Origin: Nocardia vaccinii NBRC 15922
GTDB taxonomy: Bacteria > Actinomycetota > Actinomycetes > Mycobacteriales > Mycobacteriaceae
Length of the DNA stretch: 42,740 nt
Direction: 5' to 3'
NCBI RefSeq assembly: GCF_001613305.1
Contig: NZ_BDCC01000018.1
Location: 1-42,740, forward strand
The first letter of the stretch is position 1, and the number at the start of each line of letters is the position of its first letter. The notes under the pieces are model-generated. The model saw only the letters and a program-made list of their open reading frames with translations, did not search any database and was not told the DNA's origin. This document shows, in pieces, positions 33,427 through 42,740 of the stretch. Both the position numbers and the translations under genes were made by a program.

Positions 33427-36003
33427 CTACAGGCGTGGGTCGACCGGTTCGGACTCCAAGGCCAGGACCGCGAAGACGGCCTCGTGGACGCGCCACAGCG
33501 GCTCGCCCGCGACGAAGCGATCGAGCGATTCCAGGCCCAGCGCGTATTCGCGCAGGGCCATGGAGCGTTTGCGGCCGAGGCCGCGAGAGCGCAGCCGGCG
33601 CAGCTGGTCGGGGCGCAGGTACTCCGGGCCGTAGATGATTCGAAGATATTCCGGCCCACGGCATTTCACGCCCGGCTGTACGAGACGGCCGCTGCCCGCG
33701 GCGGTTCCGTGCGTCAGTGCCTCGAGTGGTTTGACCACCATGCCCTCGCCGCCGGCCGCGGTGAGGGCGGCCCACCAGGCCGTCGCTTCGGCCTCGGAGC
33801 CGGGGTCGGACAGCCGCACGATCATCCGACGGGTTCGGGTGAACAACCCGGTATCCGCGGCGGCGAGCGCATCCAGCTTGTCGAGATGCCATTCATGTTC
33901 GCGCACAGCGTAATTCACGCCCTCGGCGGCCAGGATCTGGAACGGTGCCAGCCGTAGGCCGTCCAGGCCCGCCACCGGCCAGCAGTAGCGGCCGTAGGCG
34001 GTGGTGAACGCGTCGGCGTCCGCGCGGCGGGCGGTCGTGCGGGCGGCGAGCTCGCCCACGTCCTGACCGCGTGCGGCCACGGCCGCGACGATCTCCGCCG
34101 CTGCTTCGAGCGACGCCCGTGCCGCCGCGCCGACGGCCGCGTACTGATCGCGCAGCAGACCCATCGCCTTGGCCGACCACGGCATGATTTCCGCGTCCAG
34201 GGCGAACCAGTCCGATGCCAATTCCTCGAACAGTCCGGAACTTTCGGCCGCGACTCGGATTCGGCTCAGCACTTCCTCGGTCAACGCCGGATCGCCGAAG
34301 AACGGGCGGCCGGTGCGGGTGTACACCGCGCCGGTGCTGCCGTCGTCGATGCCGAACCGGTCGCGGGCGGTCGCCGCCGTGCGGGTCAGCACGGCGATCG
34401 CGCGTGAACCCATATGCTTCTCCTGGCACACCACGGCCGGGACGCCCTCGGTGCGGTAGTACGCGAACGCCTGTGCCGGATGTTCCAGCAGATCCTCGGA
34501 ATCGGCCGTGGCGCAGGGCGACATCGTCGGCGGCAGGTGGATCAGCCAGCGCGGGTCCACCGCGAATCGGCTCATCACCTCCAGCGCCGCGCCCGCGTTC
34601 TCCTCCTGGACGCTCACCCGCCCGAGCCGGCGGGTCTCCACCACGCGGCGGCCGAGTACATCCTCCAGCTCGAGGACGCCCGGATCACGGTGCGTCGCAC
34701 CGCCCGGTGCCCCGGCATCGGCCGTTAGCGGGCGCGCAGGCTCGCACCAGACCTGTTGCGCGGGAACCGATACCGGCTCGCGCTCGGGATAGCGCAATGC
34801 GCTGAGACGCCCGCCGAAGACCACGCCGGTGTCCAGGCACAGCGTGTTGTTCACCCAGCGCAGTTCGGTGGTCGGGGTGTGCCCGTACAGGACCGTCGCC
34901 CGGCCGCGATAGTCCCGCGCCCACGGGTAGCGGACCGGCAGGCCGAATTCGTCGGTCTCCCCGGTGGTTTCGCCGTACATCGCGAACTGGCGGACCCGGC
35001 CCGAGGCCCGGCCGTGGTACTCCTGCTTCAGTCCGGCGTGCGCGACCACGAGATCGCCGCCGTCCAGGACGTAGTGTCCGATCAGTCCTCGGCAGAATTC
35101 GTGTGCGGCCCTGCGGAATTCGTCATCCTCTCGCTCCAGCTGGGCCAGCGATTCGGCCAGTCCGTGCGCGATGGTGACCTTTCGCCCGTCCAGGGCCCGG
35201 ACCAGCTTGAACTCGTGGTTTCCGGTCACGCACAGTGCATGTCCGGCCTCGACCATGCCCATGACCAGCCGAAGCACGCCGGGGGTGTCGGGGCCGCGAT
35301 CGACCAGATCGCCGACGAATACCGCCGTGCGCCCGTCGGGGTGCTGCGCGTCCACCGGACGCCCGGCCTCGTCGCGTCGCAGGGCATAGCCCAGTTCGCC
35401 CAACAGCGTCTCCAATTCGGCGCGGCAGCCGTGCACGTCACCGATCACGTCGAACGGGCCGGTCAGCTCGCGCCGGTCGTTCCAGAGCTTCTCGTCGACC
35501 ACGGTCGCCGCGTCGATCTCCTCGACGCCGCGCAGCACGTACACCCGGCGGAAACCCTCACGTTCCAGACTGCGCAGGCTGCGGCGCAGATCGCGCTGCT
35601 GCCGGGTCACCACGTGCGCACCCAGGTGGGCGCGTTCGGCGCGTCGCGAGTTGCGGTCCAGGCACACCCGGTCGGGGACGTCCAGCACGATCGCGACCGG
35701 GAGCACATCGTGTTCGCGGGCCAGGCGGATCAGCTCCTGACGCCCGGGCTGCTGCACATTGGTCGCATCGACGACGGTCCGCAGCCCGCGGCGCAACCGC
35801 ACGCCGGCGATGTGATGCAGGAGCGAGAAGGCGTCGTCGGTGGCTGACTGATCGTTCTCGTCGTCGCTGACGATGCCGCGGCAGGCGTCGGAGGAGACGA
35901 TCGCGGTGTGCGGAAAATGCTTGTGCGCGAAGGTGGACTTACCCGAGCCGGTGCAGCCGACCAATGCCACCAGGGACAATTCGGGGACGGACAGTTCGGC
36001 CAT
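33427..36003 (-). CDS. pnkp: Polynucleotide kinase-phosphatase-ligase Pnkp
   Basis: An 858-residue three-domain RNA-repair enzyme. Kinase domain: P-loop GCTGSGKST (16-24), with RRAERAHLG in the lid. Metallophosphatase domain: GDVHG (Asp189, His191), GDLVDRG (231-237), GNHE (261-264), VAHAG and YGHTP, which removes 2',3'-cyclic phosphate ends. Ligase/adenylyltransferase domain: KHMGSR with nucleotidyl Lys529, DAEIMPWSAK and EGMVVKP. Its ATG overlaps the hen1 stop (TGATG), so the two are co-translated. In Clostridium thermocellum this enzyme heals and seals ribotoxin-cut RNA with Hen1. All three active sites look intact. Confidence 0.95.
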   Translation of the reverse strand: MAELSVPELSLVALVGCTGSGKSTFAHKHFPHTAIVSSDACRGIVSDDENDQSATDDAFSLLHHIAGVRLRRGLRTVVDATNVQQPGRQELIRLAREHDVLPVAIVLDVPDRVCLDRNSRRAERAHLGAHVVTRQQRDLRRSLRSLEREGFRRVYVLRGVEEIDAATVVDEKLWNDRRELTGPFDVIGDVHGCRAELETLLGELGYALRRDEAGRPVDAQHPDGRTAVFVGDLVDRGPDTPGVLRLVMGMVEAGHALCVTGNHEFKLVRALDGRKVTIAHGLAESLAQLEREDDEFRRAAHEFCRGLIGHYVLDGGDLVVAHAGLKQEYHGRASGRVRQFAMYGETTGETDEFGLPVRYPWARDYRGRATVLYGHTPTTELRWVNNTLCLDTGVVFGGRLSALRYPEREPVSVPAQQVWCEPARPLTADAGAPGGATHRDPGVLELEDVLGRRVVETRRLGRVSVQEENAGAALEVMSRFAVDPRWLIHLPPTMSPCATADSEDLLEHPAQAFAYYRTEGVPAVVCQEKHMGSRAIAVLTRTAATARDRFGIDDGSTGAVYTRTGRPFFGDPALTEEVLSRIRVAAESSGLFEELASDWFALDAEIMPWSAKAMGLLRDQYAAVGAAARASLEAAAEIVAAVAARGQDVGELAARTTARRADADAFTTAYGRYCWPVAGLDGLRLAPFQILAAEGVNYAVREHEWHLDKLDALAAADTGLFTRTRRMIVRLSDPGSEAEATAWWAALTAAGGEGMVVKPLEALTHGTAAGSGRLVQPGVKCRGPEYLRIIYGPEYLRPDQLRRLRSRGLGRKRSMALREYALGLESLDRFVAGEPLWRVHEAVFAVLALESEPVDPRL

Positions 36004-37721
36004 CACGCCGCTCCCTTCCCGGCCGCCCGCGCCCGCTTGTCGAACACTGCCAACTGCGTCGGAGAGCCGTATGCCGGATCCTGCGGGCCGACCGGCTCGA
36101 AACGCACGTCGTACCCGTGCGTTCCGGCCACACGGAGCGCCCACGCCTCGAATTCCGCACGGCTCCACTCGAATCGGTGGTCCGGATGCCGGAACGATCC
36201 GGCGGGCAACGTATCGAACAGCGTGTTGTATTCGCCGTTCGGCGTCGTCACGATCACCGAACCCGGCGCGGCGGAACCGAATACCGCCTGTTCCAGTGCA
36301 CCCAACCGAGGCGGATCGACATGTTCGACGACCTCCATCAGCACCGCTGCGTCGAACCCCCGCAACGCGGCGTCGCTGTAGGTCAGCGCCCCCTGCCGCA
36401 ACGTGATCCGCTCGGCCACCCGGCGCGGCGCGCGGTCCAGCCGCAGCCGCCGCTGCGCGATCCGCAACGCCCGCATCGACACATCCACCCCCACGATCTC
36501 GGTGAACATCTTGTCCGACAGCAGTTCCCGCAACAGCGCCCCTTCACCGCAGCCGAGATCCAGCACCCGCCGGGCGCCCACGTCGTGCAGTGCGCGGACC
36601 ACTGCGGCACGCCGCGCGACAGCCAGGGTCGGCCGCACCTCCCGGGCCGAGTCCGCTTCGCCCGCTCGGGTACCCGAGTTCGATGCGTCCTGCGACGTGC
36701 CCGAGGTCGTGGGCGGTTCGGCCTCGGCGAGATCGCAGACGGATTCAGTGGTTCCGGTTGACGGTGCTGCCGCATGCGCGCGGCCGCTGGCGGGTTCGAT
36801 GGCCGTGTCCGGCCCCGCGTGCCTGCCGGACCGAACAGTGCACGCCTCGAGGAGCGTCGTGCCGCATCGGTCATCGGCTACACCGGCACCGTCCTCGCAA
36901 GCCGCTGTGTCCGAGGCGTATTCGGCCACATCGGCCTCGTCGACCGCATCGATCGACTCCGGAGCGGTGTCGTCGATCTCGGCCAGGCGAGCCAGGGCGG
37001 TGCGGACCAGGGAGTGCTTGCGGGCCAGGTAGCGCCGGGTGATCCAGGTGCGCTCGGGGTGGGTGGGTAGCCAGCCGGAGCCCGCGCGCAGGAGTTTGTC
37101 GATCTCGTCCGCGGCGAGCCAGTAGTGCTTGCTGCCGTCCAGGACCGGCAGCAGCACGTACAGGTGCGAGAGCGCCTCGGCCAGACGTATCGTGCCGGTC
37201 AATTCCAGTCGTACGTAATGGGATTCGCCCCACTCGGGAAATGCCGGGTCGAGGGCGATCGGGGTCGCGCGGACCCGCCAGCCCAGCGGTGCGAACATCC
37301 GCTCGACCGTGTCCGGGCCGCCCCTGCACGGCACCGCGGGCAGTTCGATCCGCAGCGGCAACGCACCGGCCGCGAGCTCGGGCCGCTGGTCGCACCGGCC
37401 GTGCAGGGCGCTGGAGAACACCGTCGAGATCGCCACCGACAGCAGTGAGGACGCCGCATACGGTCGGTCGTTGACATACTGACCGAGGCTGAATTCCGCT
37501 GTGTCGCGGTTCTTTCCGCGTACCAATCGGACCGGATCGATCTCCAGCAGCAGCGCCGCGGTGCAGCGCTGCTCGGTCGCCTCGGGATACAGCACGTGCG
37601 CCGACCCGTAGGACTGCTCGAACACCTGCGCTCGCGCGGGGTTCTTGTGCAGCAGAAAGCCCAGGTCGGTGGCGGCCCAATCGGCGCCTTCGGCTCGGGT
37701 ACAGGTGATGGTCAGCAACAC
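36003..37721 (-). CDS. hen1: Bacterial Hen1: RNA 3'-terminal 2'-O-methyltransferase and Pnkp ligase activator
   Basis: A 572-residue Hen1. Residues 1-245 are the N-terminal domain that binds and activates the Pnkp ligase (LLTITCTRAEGADWAATDLGFLLHKNPAR, AALLLEIDPVRLVRG, EWGESHYVRLELTG). Residues about 380-560 form the methyltransferase: SAM motif VLDLGCGEG (386-394), metal motif EVVEH (463-467) and the family-specific HPDHRFEWSRAEFEAW. Between them lies a low-complexity acidic linker (about 250-362) which makes the protein about 100 residues longer than the 460-500 aa typical of the family. GTG 37721 is the first start of the conserved frame; a TTG follows at 37718. Confidence 0.94.
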   Translation of the reverse strand: MLLTITCTRAEGADWAATDLGFLLHKNPARAQVFEQSYGSAHVLYPEATEQRCTAALLLEIDPVRLVRGKNRDTAEFSLGQYVNDRPYAASSLLSVAISTVFSSALHGRCDQRPELAAGALPLRIELPAVPCRGGPDTVERMFAPLGWRVRATPIALDPAFPEWGESHYVRLELTGTIRLAEALSHLYVLLPVLDGSKHYWLAADEIDKLLRAGSGWLPTHPERTWITRRYLARKHSLVRTALARLAEIDDTAPESIDAVDEADVAEYASDTAACEDGAGVADDRCGTTLLEACTVRSGRHAGPDTAIEPASGRAHAAAPSTGTTESVCDLAEAEPPTTSGTSQDASNSGTRAGEADSAREVRPTLAVARRAAVVRALHDVGARRVLDLGCGEGALLRELLSDKMFTEIVGVDVSMRALRIAQRRLRLDRAPRRVAERITLRQGALTYSDAALRGFDAAVLMEVVEHVDPPRLGALEQAVFGSAAPGSVIVTTPNGEYNTLFDTLPAGSFRHPDHRFEWSRAEFEAWALRVAGTHGYDVRFEPVGPQDPAYGSPTQLAVFDKRARAAGKGAA

Positions 37722-37785
37722 CCTGCGATCTTCGCCCCCGCGTGTCTGCCGCGGCAACCCAATTCCGGACACCGCCGCGGCGGGG

Positions 37786-40254
37786 TCACTCCGCGCGATA
37801 CGGCCATTTCCACTCGGCGACCGCCGGGATGTCCACCCCGTGTTCGCGGGTCCACGCGCGGGCCGCCAGCCGGGCGTCCACCATCTCCTGCCGCAGTCCG
37901 GCCGCGCGCTCGCGCAGGCCGGGCACCCGGTCCACGACATCCATGACCAGGTGGTACCGGTCCAGGTCGTTGAGCATGACCATATCGAAAGGCGTTGTCG
38001 TGGTGCCCTTTTCCTTGTACCCGCGGACGTGCAGACCGCCGTGGTTGGTGCGGCGGTAGGTCAGGCGGTGGATCAGCCACGGATAACCGTGGAAGGCGAA
38101 GATCACCGGCCGGTCGGTGGTGAACAGGGTGTCGAACTCCCTGTCGGGGAGCCCGTGCGGATGCTCCTCCCGGGGCATCAGACGCATCAGATCGACCACG
38201 TTCACCACGCGGATCCGCAACTGCGGCAGTCGTTCTCGCAGGATTGCCGTGGCCGCCAGGGTCTCCAGCGTCGGCACGTCGCCGGCACAGGCCAGGACCA
38301 CATCGGGGCTGGTGCCGATCTCGTCGTTGTGCCCGGCCCACTCCCAGATGCCGATGCCGCGGGTGCAGTGCGTGCCGGCGTCGGACACCGAAAGCCAGTC
38401 CGCCTGCGGCTGTTTGCCCGCGACGACGACGTTCACATAGTGACGCGAACGCAAGCAGTGATCGTAGGTGGACAGCAGGGTGTTGGCGTCCGGCGGCAGA
38501 TACACCCGCACGATCAAGGGGCTCTTGTTCAGCACGACGTCCAGGAATCCCGGATCCTGGTGGGTGAATCCGTTGTGGTCCTGCCGCCACACATGCGAGG
38601 ACAGCAGATAGTTCAGGCTCGCGATGGGACGTCGCCACGGGACCGCGGCGCTGGCATCGAGCCATTTGGCGTGCTGGTTGAACATCGCGTCGACGATGTG
38701 GATGAACGCCTCGTAGCAGGTGAACACCCCGTGCCTGCCGGTGAGCAGATAACCCTCCAGCAACCCCTGGCACATGTGCTCGGACAGCACCTCCACGACT
38801 CTGCCGGTGCGATCGAGTTTCACGTCGTTCGCACCGATCTCGGCCTGCCAGCTGCGGCCGGTCACCTCGAGGATGTCCTGTAATCGGTTGCTGGCCAGCT
38901 CATCCGGGGCGAAGGTGAGGAAGTTGTCCGGATTTGCCGCGGTGACATCGCGCAGCCAGGTGCCCAGCACCCGGGTGGCCTCGTGATCGGTCGAGCCCGG
39001 CGCGGGCACGTCGACGCCGTAGTCCCGCCAATCCGGCAGCCGCAGATCGCGGACGAGCGCGCCGCCGTTGCTCACCGGGTTGGCGCTCATCCGGCGGTTC
39101 CCGAGCGGCGCGAGGGCCCGCAGCGCGGGCGTCGGCGCACCCGTGTCGTCGAACAACTCCTGCGGCCGGTAGGACCGCAGCCACTGTTCGAGCACCGCTC
39201 GATGCCGGGCATCGGTGCGGGCCGCGGGCAGCGGCACCTGATGGGCGCGGAAGGTGCCCTCGACCCGTTCGCCGTCGACCAGCGGGGGACAGGTCCAGCC
39301 CTTGGGTGTGCGCAGCACGATCATCGGCCAGATCGGGCGTTCGTCAACGCCGTCCTCGCGCGCGGCGCGCTGGATCTCCGCGATGCGGTCCAGGCAGCTG
39401 TCCACGGCCGCGGCGGTGGCCTGGTGCACTTCGGCCGGATCGCTGCCCGCGACGATGATCGGCTCGTAGCCGTACCCGCGCAGCAGCGAGATCAACTCCG
39501 ATTCCGGAATGCGGGCCAGCACAGTGGGATTGGCGATCTTGTATTCGTTCAGCGCCAGCACCGGCAGCACCGCGCCGTCCCGGCTTGCGTTGAGGAATTT
39601 GTTCGCGTGCCAGCTGCCGGCCAGCGGACCGGTCTCTGCCTCACCGTCGCCGATGACGCAGAACACCGTCAGGTTCGGATGGTCCAGCGCCGCGCCGAAG
39701 GCGTGCAGCAGCGAGTATCCGAGTTCACCGCCCTCGTGGAACGAACCGGGCGTCTCCGGGGCGCAGTGACTCGGCACCCCGCCCGGATAGGAGAACTGGG
39801 CGAACAGTTCGCGCATCCCGTCGGCGTCGCGGGCGATATGGCTGTACAGCTCCGAATACGTGCCCTCGAGCCAGCCGCAGGCGTTCGGTCCCGGCCCGCC
39901 GTGGCCCGGCCCGGCCACGAAGACCGCGTCGAGGTCACGGGCCAGGATCGCCCGATTGGCATGTGCCCAAATTAGATTCAAGCCGGGAACCGTGCCGAAA
40001 TGCCCGAGCAGACGCGGTTTGATGTGCGCGGGTTCGAGCGGCGTGCGCAGCAGCGGGTTGGCCGTCAGATAGATCTGCCCGACCGCCAGATAGTTCGCCG
40101 CACGCCACCACGCGTCCAGATTCGCGAGTTCCGCACCACTGAGCGGACCCGCCGCGTCGGACAGGCGATAAGGCTGCGGCGCGCGGGTCTCACCGCCGTG
40201 ACCGCCGATATTGTCGGCCGAGGTGTCCTCGATGATGGTTGCCGGATCGGACAT
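37786..40254 (-). CDS. xfp: D-xylulose-5-phosphate/D-fructose-6-phosphate phosphoketolase
   Basis: An 822-residue thiamine-diphosphate enzyme that cleaves xylulose-5-P (or fructose-6-P) with phosphate to acetyl phosphate plus a triose or tetrose phosphate. Signature stretches are [61 protein letters not shown], and [35 protein letters not shown]. Length is normal for the family. ATG 40254 starts the conserved MSDPAT region and has GAGGGG upstream. No acetate kinase gene is adjacent, so the acetyl phosphate fate is not shown. It is divergent from the FKBP lipoprotein gene. Confidence 0.95.
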   Translation of the reverse strand: MSDPATIIEDTSADNIGGHGGETRAPQPYRLSDAAGPLSGAELANLDAWWRAANYLAVGQIYLTANPLLRTPLEPAHIKPRLLGHFGTVPGLNLIWAHANRAILARDLDAVFVAGPGHGGPGPNACGWLEGTYSELYSHIARDADGMRELFAQFSYPGGVPSHCAPETPGSFHEGGELGYSLLHAFGAALDHPNLTVFCVIGDGEAETGPLAGSWHANKFLNASRDGAVLPVLALNEYKIANPTVLARIPESELISLLRGYGYEPIIVAGSDPAEVHQATAAAVDSCLDRIAEIQRAAREDGVDERPIWPMIVLRTPKGWTCPPLVDGERVEGTFRAHQVPLPAARTDARHRAVLEQWLRSYRPQELFDDTGAPTPALRALAPLGNRRMSANPVSNGGALVRDLRLPDWRDYGVDVPAPGSTDHEATRVLGTWLRDVTAANPDNFLTFAPDELASNRLQDILEVTGRSWQAEIGANDVKLDRTGRVVEVLSEHMCQGLLEGYLLTGRHGVFTCYEAFIHIVDAMFNQHAKWLDASAAVPWRRPIASLNYLLSSHVWRQDHNGFTHQDPGFLDVVLNKSPLIVRVYLPPDANTLLSTYDHCLRSRHYVNVVVAGKQPQADWLSVSDAGTHCTRGIGIWEWAGHNDEIGTSPDVVLACAGDVPTLETLAATAILRERLPQLRIRVVNVVDLMRLMPREEHPHGLPDREFDTLFTTDRPVIFAFHGYPWLIHRLTYRRTNHGGLHVRGYKEKGTTTTPFDMVMLNDLDRYHLVMDVVDRVPGLRERAAGLRQEMVDARLAARAWTREHGVDIPAVAEWKWPYRAE

Positions 40255-40369
40255 TGCGCAGAATCCCCTCTCGAATGGAGGTCGTGCTGGGCTCGAGACG
40301 ATGCGAGACGTAATCGCTTCTGATCCGGTTCTCACGTTACCGGGCTCGGCGCGCGGCAGCACGGTGGAT

Positions 40370-40375
40370 TAGGGT
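40370..40375 (+). promoter_or_regulatory. -10 box of leaderless promoter for the FKBP gene
   Basis: TAGGGT, 7 nt before ATG 40383. This supports that ATG over the GTG nine bases upstream. Confidence 0.55.
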
Positions 40376-40382
40376 GCGGCGC

Positions 40383-40961
40383 ATGCACACACTGGCCAGA
40401 ATTCTCGGCGCGACGGCGGTCACGGCGGCCGCGGTCGCGCTCACCGCGTGCAGCAGTAGCAGCAGCCCCTCGTCGTCCCCGGCGAGCTCGACCACCGCCG
40501 CGGCCTCGACGGCCGCGCAGGCACAGTCCGCCGCACCGGCGAGCCACGGGCGCGAATGCACCGCCGACGACGTCAAGACCACCGGCGGATTCGGCCAGGC
40601 GCCGACCATCACCATCCCCGACGACTGCGATCCGCCCACACATCTGGTGACCAAGGATCTGATCACCGGAACCGGGCCGGCCGCGAAGTCCGGCGATCAG
40701 GTCAGCATGAACTACACCCTGGTCACCTGGTCGGACAAGAAGAAGCTGGACAGCTCCTTCGATCGGCACGAGCCCTTCCCGCTGCAACTCGGCGCGGGCC
40801 AGGTCATCCCCGGCTGGGATCAGGGCCTGGTGGGGATCCGGCAGGGCGGTCGCCGACTGCTGATCATCCCGCCCAACCTCGGCTACGGCGAGGGCGGCAA
40901 CGGCATCAAGCCCAACGAAACCCTGGTCTTCGTCACCGACGCGGTGAAAGTCGGTAGCTGA
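40383..40961 (+). CDS. FKBP-type peptidyl-prolyl isomerase lipoprotein
   Basis: A 192-residue secreted lipoprotein. Signal peptide MHTLARILGATAVTAAAVALTAC with lipobox LTAC (lipidated Cys23) is followed by a Ser/Ala-rich spacer. The FKBP domain covers about residues 85-190: VSMNYTLVTWSDKKKLDSSF, FPLQLGAGQVIPGWDQGLVGIRQGGRRLLIIPPNLGYGEGGNGIKPNETLVFVTDAVKV, with the ligand-pocket residues Trp (GWDQ) and Tyr (GYGE). It assists proline isomerisation outside the membrane. It precedes trigger factor, another prolyl isomerase, but has its own promoter. Confidence 0.94.
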   Translation: MHTLARILGATAVTAAAVALTACSSSSSPSSSPASSTTAAASTAAQAQSAAPASHGRECTADDVKTTGGFGQAPTITIPDDCDPPTHLVTKDLITGTGPAAKSGDQVSMNYTLVTWSDKKKLDSSFDRHEPFPLQLGAGQVIPGWDQGLVGIRQGGRRLLIIPPNLGYGEGGNGIKPNETLVFVTDAVKVGS

Positions 40962-41321
40962 CGCGCCTTCGGGCCGTCGGCGGGTGTCGTCGGAGCGCCG
41001 GTCATTTGTCGGATATGCCTAGTAGTGTTCGGCGAACAGGGGAACGCCCGTCTGTTGTCCGGTGACGAAGCAGCGGTCCGACGGTGCAGGGAGGCGAAGG
41101 GGATCGTGCCGTGTGGTCGAGCCGCCGGGTCGTGATGGAGGCCCGGTACCGGCTGCCGGCCGTCCGCGGGGAACAACAGCGAGTCGGCTGTGTGCTCCGC
41201 GGGGCGGCATCCTGGCCGGTTTCTGCCCGCAGACCGGGGTCGACTAGGCTGTTCGGGATGTATCCGGGGGACGAACAGAAGACTTTCGACAACCAGTGAA
41301 CAACGAACAAGGAGCATGTCC
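40962..41321. other. 360-bp gap between the FKBP gene and tig
   Basis: No credible gene. It holds a palindromic TCTGC-CC-GCAGA box (41222-41233) and a -10-like TAGGCT (41245-41250) that would give tig a leader of about 65 nt. Confidence 0.45.
41222..41250 (+). promoter_or_regulatory. tig promoter region with TTCTGCCCGCAGA box
   Basis: TCTGC-CC-GCAGA (41222-41233) lies 11 nt before TAGGCT (41245-41250). TTCTGCCCGCAGA is, as I recall, nearly the PopR site described in Streptomyces. Here it overlaps the -35 position, so its effect is uncertain. Confidence 0.4.
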
Positions 41322-42707
41322 GTGAAGAGCACCGTCGAGCAGCTGAGCCCGACCCGGGTCCGCATCAACGTCGAGGTGCCCTTCGAGGAGCTGAAGCCGG
41401 ACTTCGATCGAGCCTACAAGGCGTTGGCCGGTCAGGTTCGTATTCCGGGCTTCCGCCCGGGTAAGGCCCCGGCCAAGCTGCTCGAGGCCCGGCTGGGACG
41501 CGGCGCGGTCCTCGAACAGGTCGTCAACGACGCCCTCCCTGCCCGCTACAGCGAGGCCGTGACCACCAGCGACGTCAAGGTCATCGGTCGTCCGGAGATC
41601 GAGATCACCAAGATCGAGGATGGCCAGGAGCTGGCTTTCACCGCCGAGGTGGACGTTCGCCCCGAGATCACCCTGCCCGACTTCTCGAGCATCGCGGTCA
41701 CGGTGGACCCGATCGCGATCGAGGATGCGGACATCGAGGAGCAGCTGCAGTCGCTGCGCCAGCGGTTCGGCACCCTGACCACCGCCGAGCGCGCGGTGCA
41801 GGACGGCGACTTCGTCTCCATCGACCTGTCCGCCACGGTCGACGGCCAGGAGGTCCCGGAGGCATCCACCACCGGGCTGTCCCACGAGGTCGGGTCGGGC
41901 CAGCTGATCGAGGGCCTGGACGAGACCCTGATCGGCCTGAACGCCGAGGAGTCCAAGGAGTTCACCTCCACGCTGGTCGCCGGTGAGCACGCCGGTAAGG
42001 AGGCGGTCATCACCGTCAAGGTGAACTCGGTCAAGGAGCGCGAGCTGCCCGAGGCCGATGACGAATTCGCGCAGCTGGCCAGCGAATTCGACACCATCGA
42101 CGAGCTGAAGGACGATCTGCGCACCCGCGTCGAGCGGGTCAAGAAGGTCGAGCAGGCGGGCGTCATCCGCGACAAGGTGCTCGAGTCGCTGCTCGAGCAG
42201 ACCGAGGTGCCGCTGCCCGAGGGCGCGGTGCAGGCCGAGATCGATGCGGTCCTGCACGACGCCGTGCACGGCTTCGACCACGACGAGGCCAAGTTCGCCG
42301 AGGCGCTCGAGGCGCAGGGCTCCTCCCGCGAGGAGTTCGACAAGGACACCAAGGAGTCCGCGGAGAAGTCGGTCAAGACCCAGCTGCTGCTGGACGCGGT
42401 CGCCGACGCCGAGGACACCCAGGTCGGCCAGGACGAGCTGACCGAGCGGATCCTGTTCCAGTCGCAGCGCTACGGCCTGTCGCCGGAGCAGTTCATCCAG
42501 CAGATCCAGCAGGCCGGGCAGCTCGGCGCGATCTTCGCCGACGTGCGCCGCGGCAAGGCGCTGGCCGGTGTGGTCGGCCAGGTGACGGTCACCGACACCG
42601 CGGGCAATACGGTGGACACCGACGAGATGTTCGGCGGCCCTGCCGATTCCGAGGACGAGGGTCAGGACGAGCAGGCCGCGGAGGCGGCTGCCGCGACCGC
42701 CGAGTGA
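41322..42707 (+). CDS. tig: Trigger factor, ribosome-associated chaperone and prolyl isomerase
   Basis: A 461-residue trigger factor. N-terminal ribosome-binding domain ([58 protein letters not shown]) contains the ribosome-binding loop GFRPGKAP. The FKBP-like domain ([40 protein letters not shown]) follows, and then the substrate-cradling C-terminal helical domain and an acidic tail. GTG 41322 is the start: AAGGAG (41309-41314) stands 7 nt before it, whereas ATG 41316 is only 1 nt away, and the mycobacterial protein starts MKSTVEQ. Housekeeping clpP1P2 usually follow. Confidence 0.95.
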   Translation: MKSTVEQLSPTRVRINVEVPFEELKPDFDRAYKALAGQVRIPGFRPGKAPAKLLEARLGRGAVLEQVVNDALPARYSEAVTTSDVKVIGRPEIEITKIEDGQELAFTAEVDVRPEITLPDFSSIAVTVDPIAIEDADIEEQLQSLRQRFGTLTTAERAVQDGDFVSIDLSATVDGQEVPEASTTGLSHEVGSGQLIEGLDETLIGLNAEESKEFTSTLVAGEHAGKEAVITVKVNSVKERELPEADDEFAQLASEFDTIDELKDDLRTRVERVKKVEQAGVIRDKVLESLLEQTEVPLPEGAVQAEIDAVLHDAVHGFDHDEAKFAEALEAQGSSREEFDKDTKESAEKSVKTQLLLDAVADAEDTQVGQDELTERILFQSQRYGLSPEQFIQQIQQAGQLGAIFADVRRGKALAGVVGQVTVTDTAGNTVDTDEMFGGPADSEDEGQDEQAAEAAAATAE

Positions 42708-42740
42708 CAAAAGGGATTCGTGGCGAAGTTGCGCCGCGCG

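Noticed and set aside
33427..37721. New toxin-antitoxin or defence island around Pnkp-Hen1
   Set aside because: No toxin, nuclease, integrase or defence marker lies beside the operon; neighbours are a membrane glycosyltransferase and phosphoketolase.
41244..42710. 488-codon open frame opposite tig
   Set aside because: Antisense Leu/Gly/Asp-rich shadow of trigger factor.
42720..42740. GTG followed by an open frame at the right edge
   Set aside because: AAAGGGA precedes it, so a gene start is possible, but seven codons are too few to call.

Overview
The window is high-GC DNA with GTG and TTG starts, many promoters whose -10 box lies 6-7 nt before a start codon (leaderless type), and actinobacterial gene families (mycothiol-dependent nitroreductase type, group II truncated haemoglobin, large NAD-glutamate dehydrogenase). 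The gene order gdh - thioesterase - hypothetical - HNH - glbO - aglA - pepN - DsbA-like - rpiB - nei - tRNAs - tig resembles, from memory, the Mycobacterium tuberculosis Rv2476c-Rv2462c block, with many insertions. I infer a mycolic-acid actinobacterium, probably Nocardia or a close relative. No phage, insertion sequence or CRISPR array is visible.

Layout. 1-5.5 kb: end of gdh, a hotdog thioesterase, a hypothetical gene, a PAP2 phosphatase, and azlCD divergent from an XRE-cupin regulator. 5.7-10.0 kb: HNH nuclease, glbO, aglA, then an overlapping pair encoding a small membrane protein and a DUF5130-like protein. 10.0-12.6 kb: a ClgR/PopR-like regulator facing a two-gene clpP operon. 12.6-16.4 kb: pepN divergent from purC. 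16.6-19.7 kb: an ECF42-type sigma factor with its DGPF/YCII partner and an FAD reductase. 19.8-24.2 kb: DsbA-like nitroreductase, M48 protease, rpiB, nei, a small winged-helix protein and a TetR regulator. 24.3-28.1 kb: a glycine-rich membrane protein, a GGDEF protein, tRNA-Gly and tRNA-Pro, a patatin remnant, a VOC protein and a Nudix hydrolase. 28.1-33.2 kb: a histidine kinase, a GT2-GtrA glycosyltransferase and a GT39/83-like membrane glycosyltransferase. 33.4-37.7 kb: the Pnkp-Hen1 RNA-repair operon. 37.8-42.7 kb: phosphoketolase, an FKBP lipoprotein and trigger factor.

Three systems stand out. (1) The clpP operon pairs a ClpP with an intact Ser-His-Asp triad with a ClpP whose catalytic serine is alanine. 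The neighbouring XRE activator-like protein ends in Ala-Leu-Ala-Ala, like an ssrA degron, and the same TCTGCTCACAGCAG palindrome precedes both units. This resembles the Streptomyces clpP3-clpP4/PopR arrangement. (2) Phased 11-bp direct repeats of a TCYCAG-like hexamer lie at the -35 region of four genes: PAP2 phosphatase, histidine kinase, GT2-GtrA and the GT39-like protein. This suggests one OmpR-family response regulator, not encoded here, controls a lipid-linked-sugar regulon. (3) Pnkp and Hen1 form a complete RNA 3'-end repair pair, with an unusually long acidic linker in Hen1. A 32-bp two-fold symmetric element between the winged-helix and TetR genes is a further clear regulatory site.
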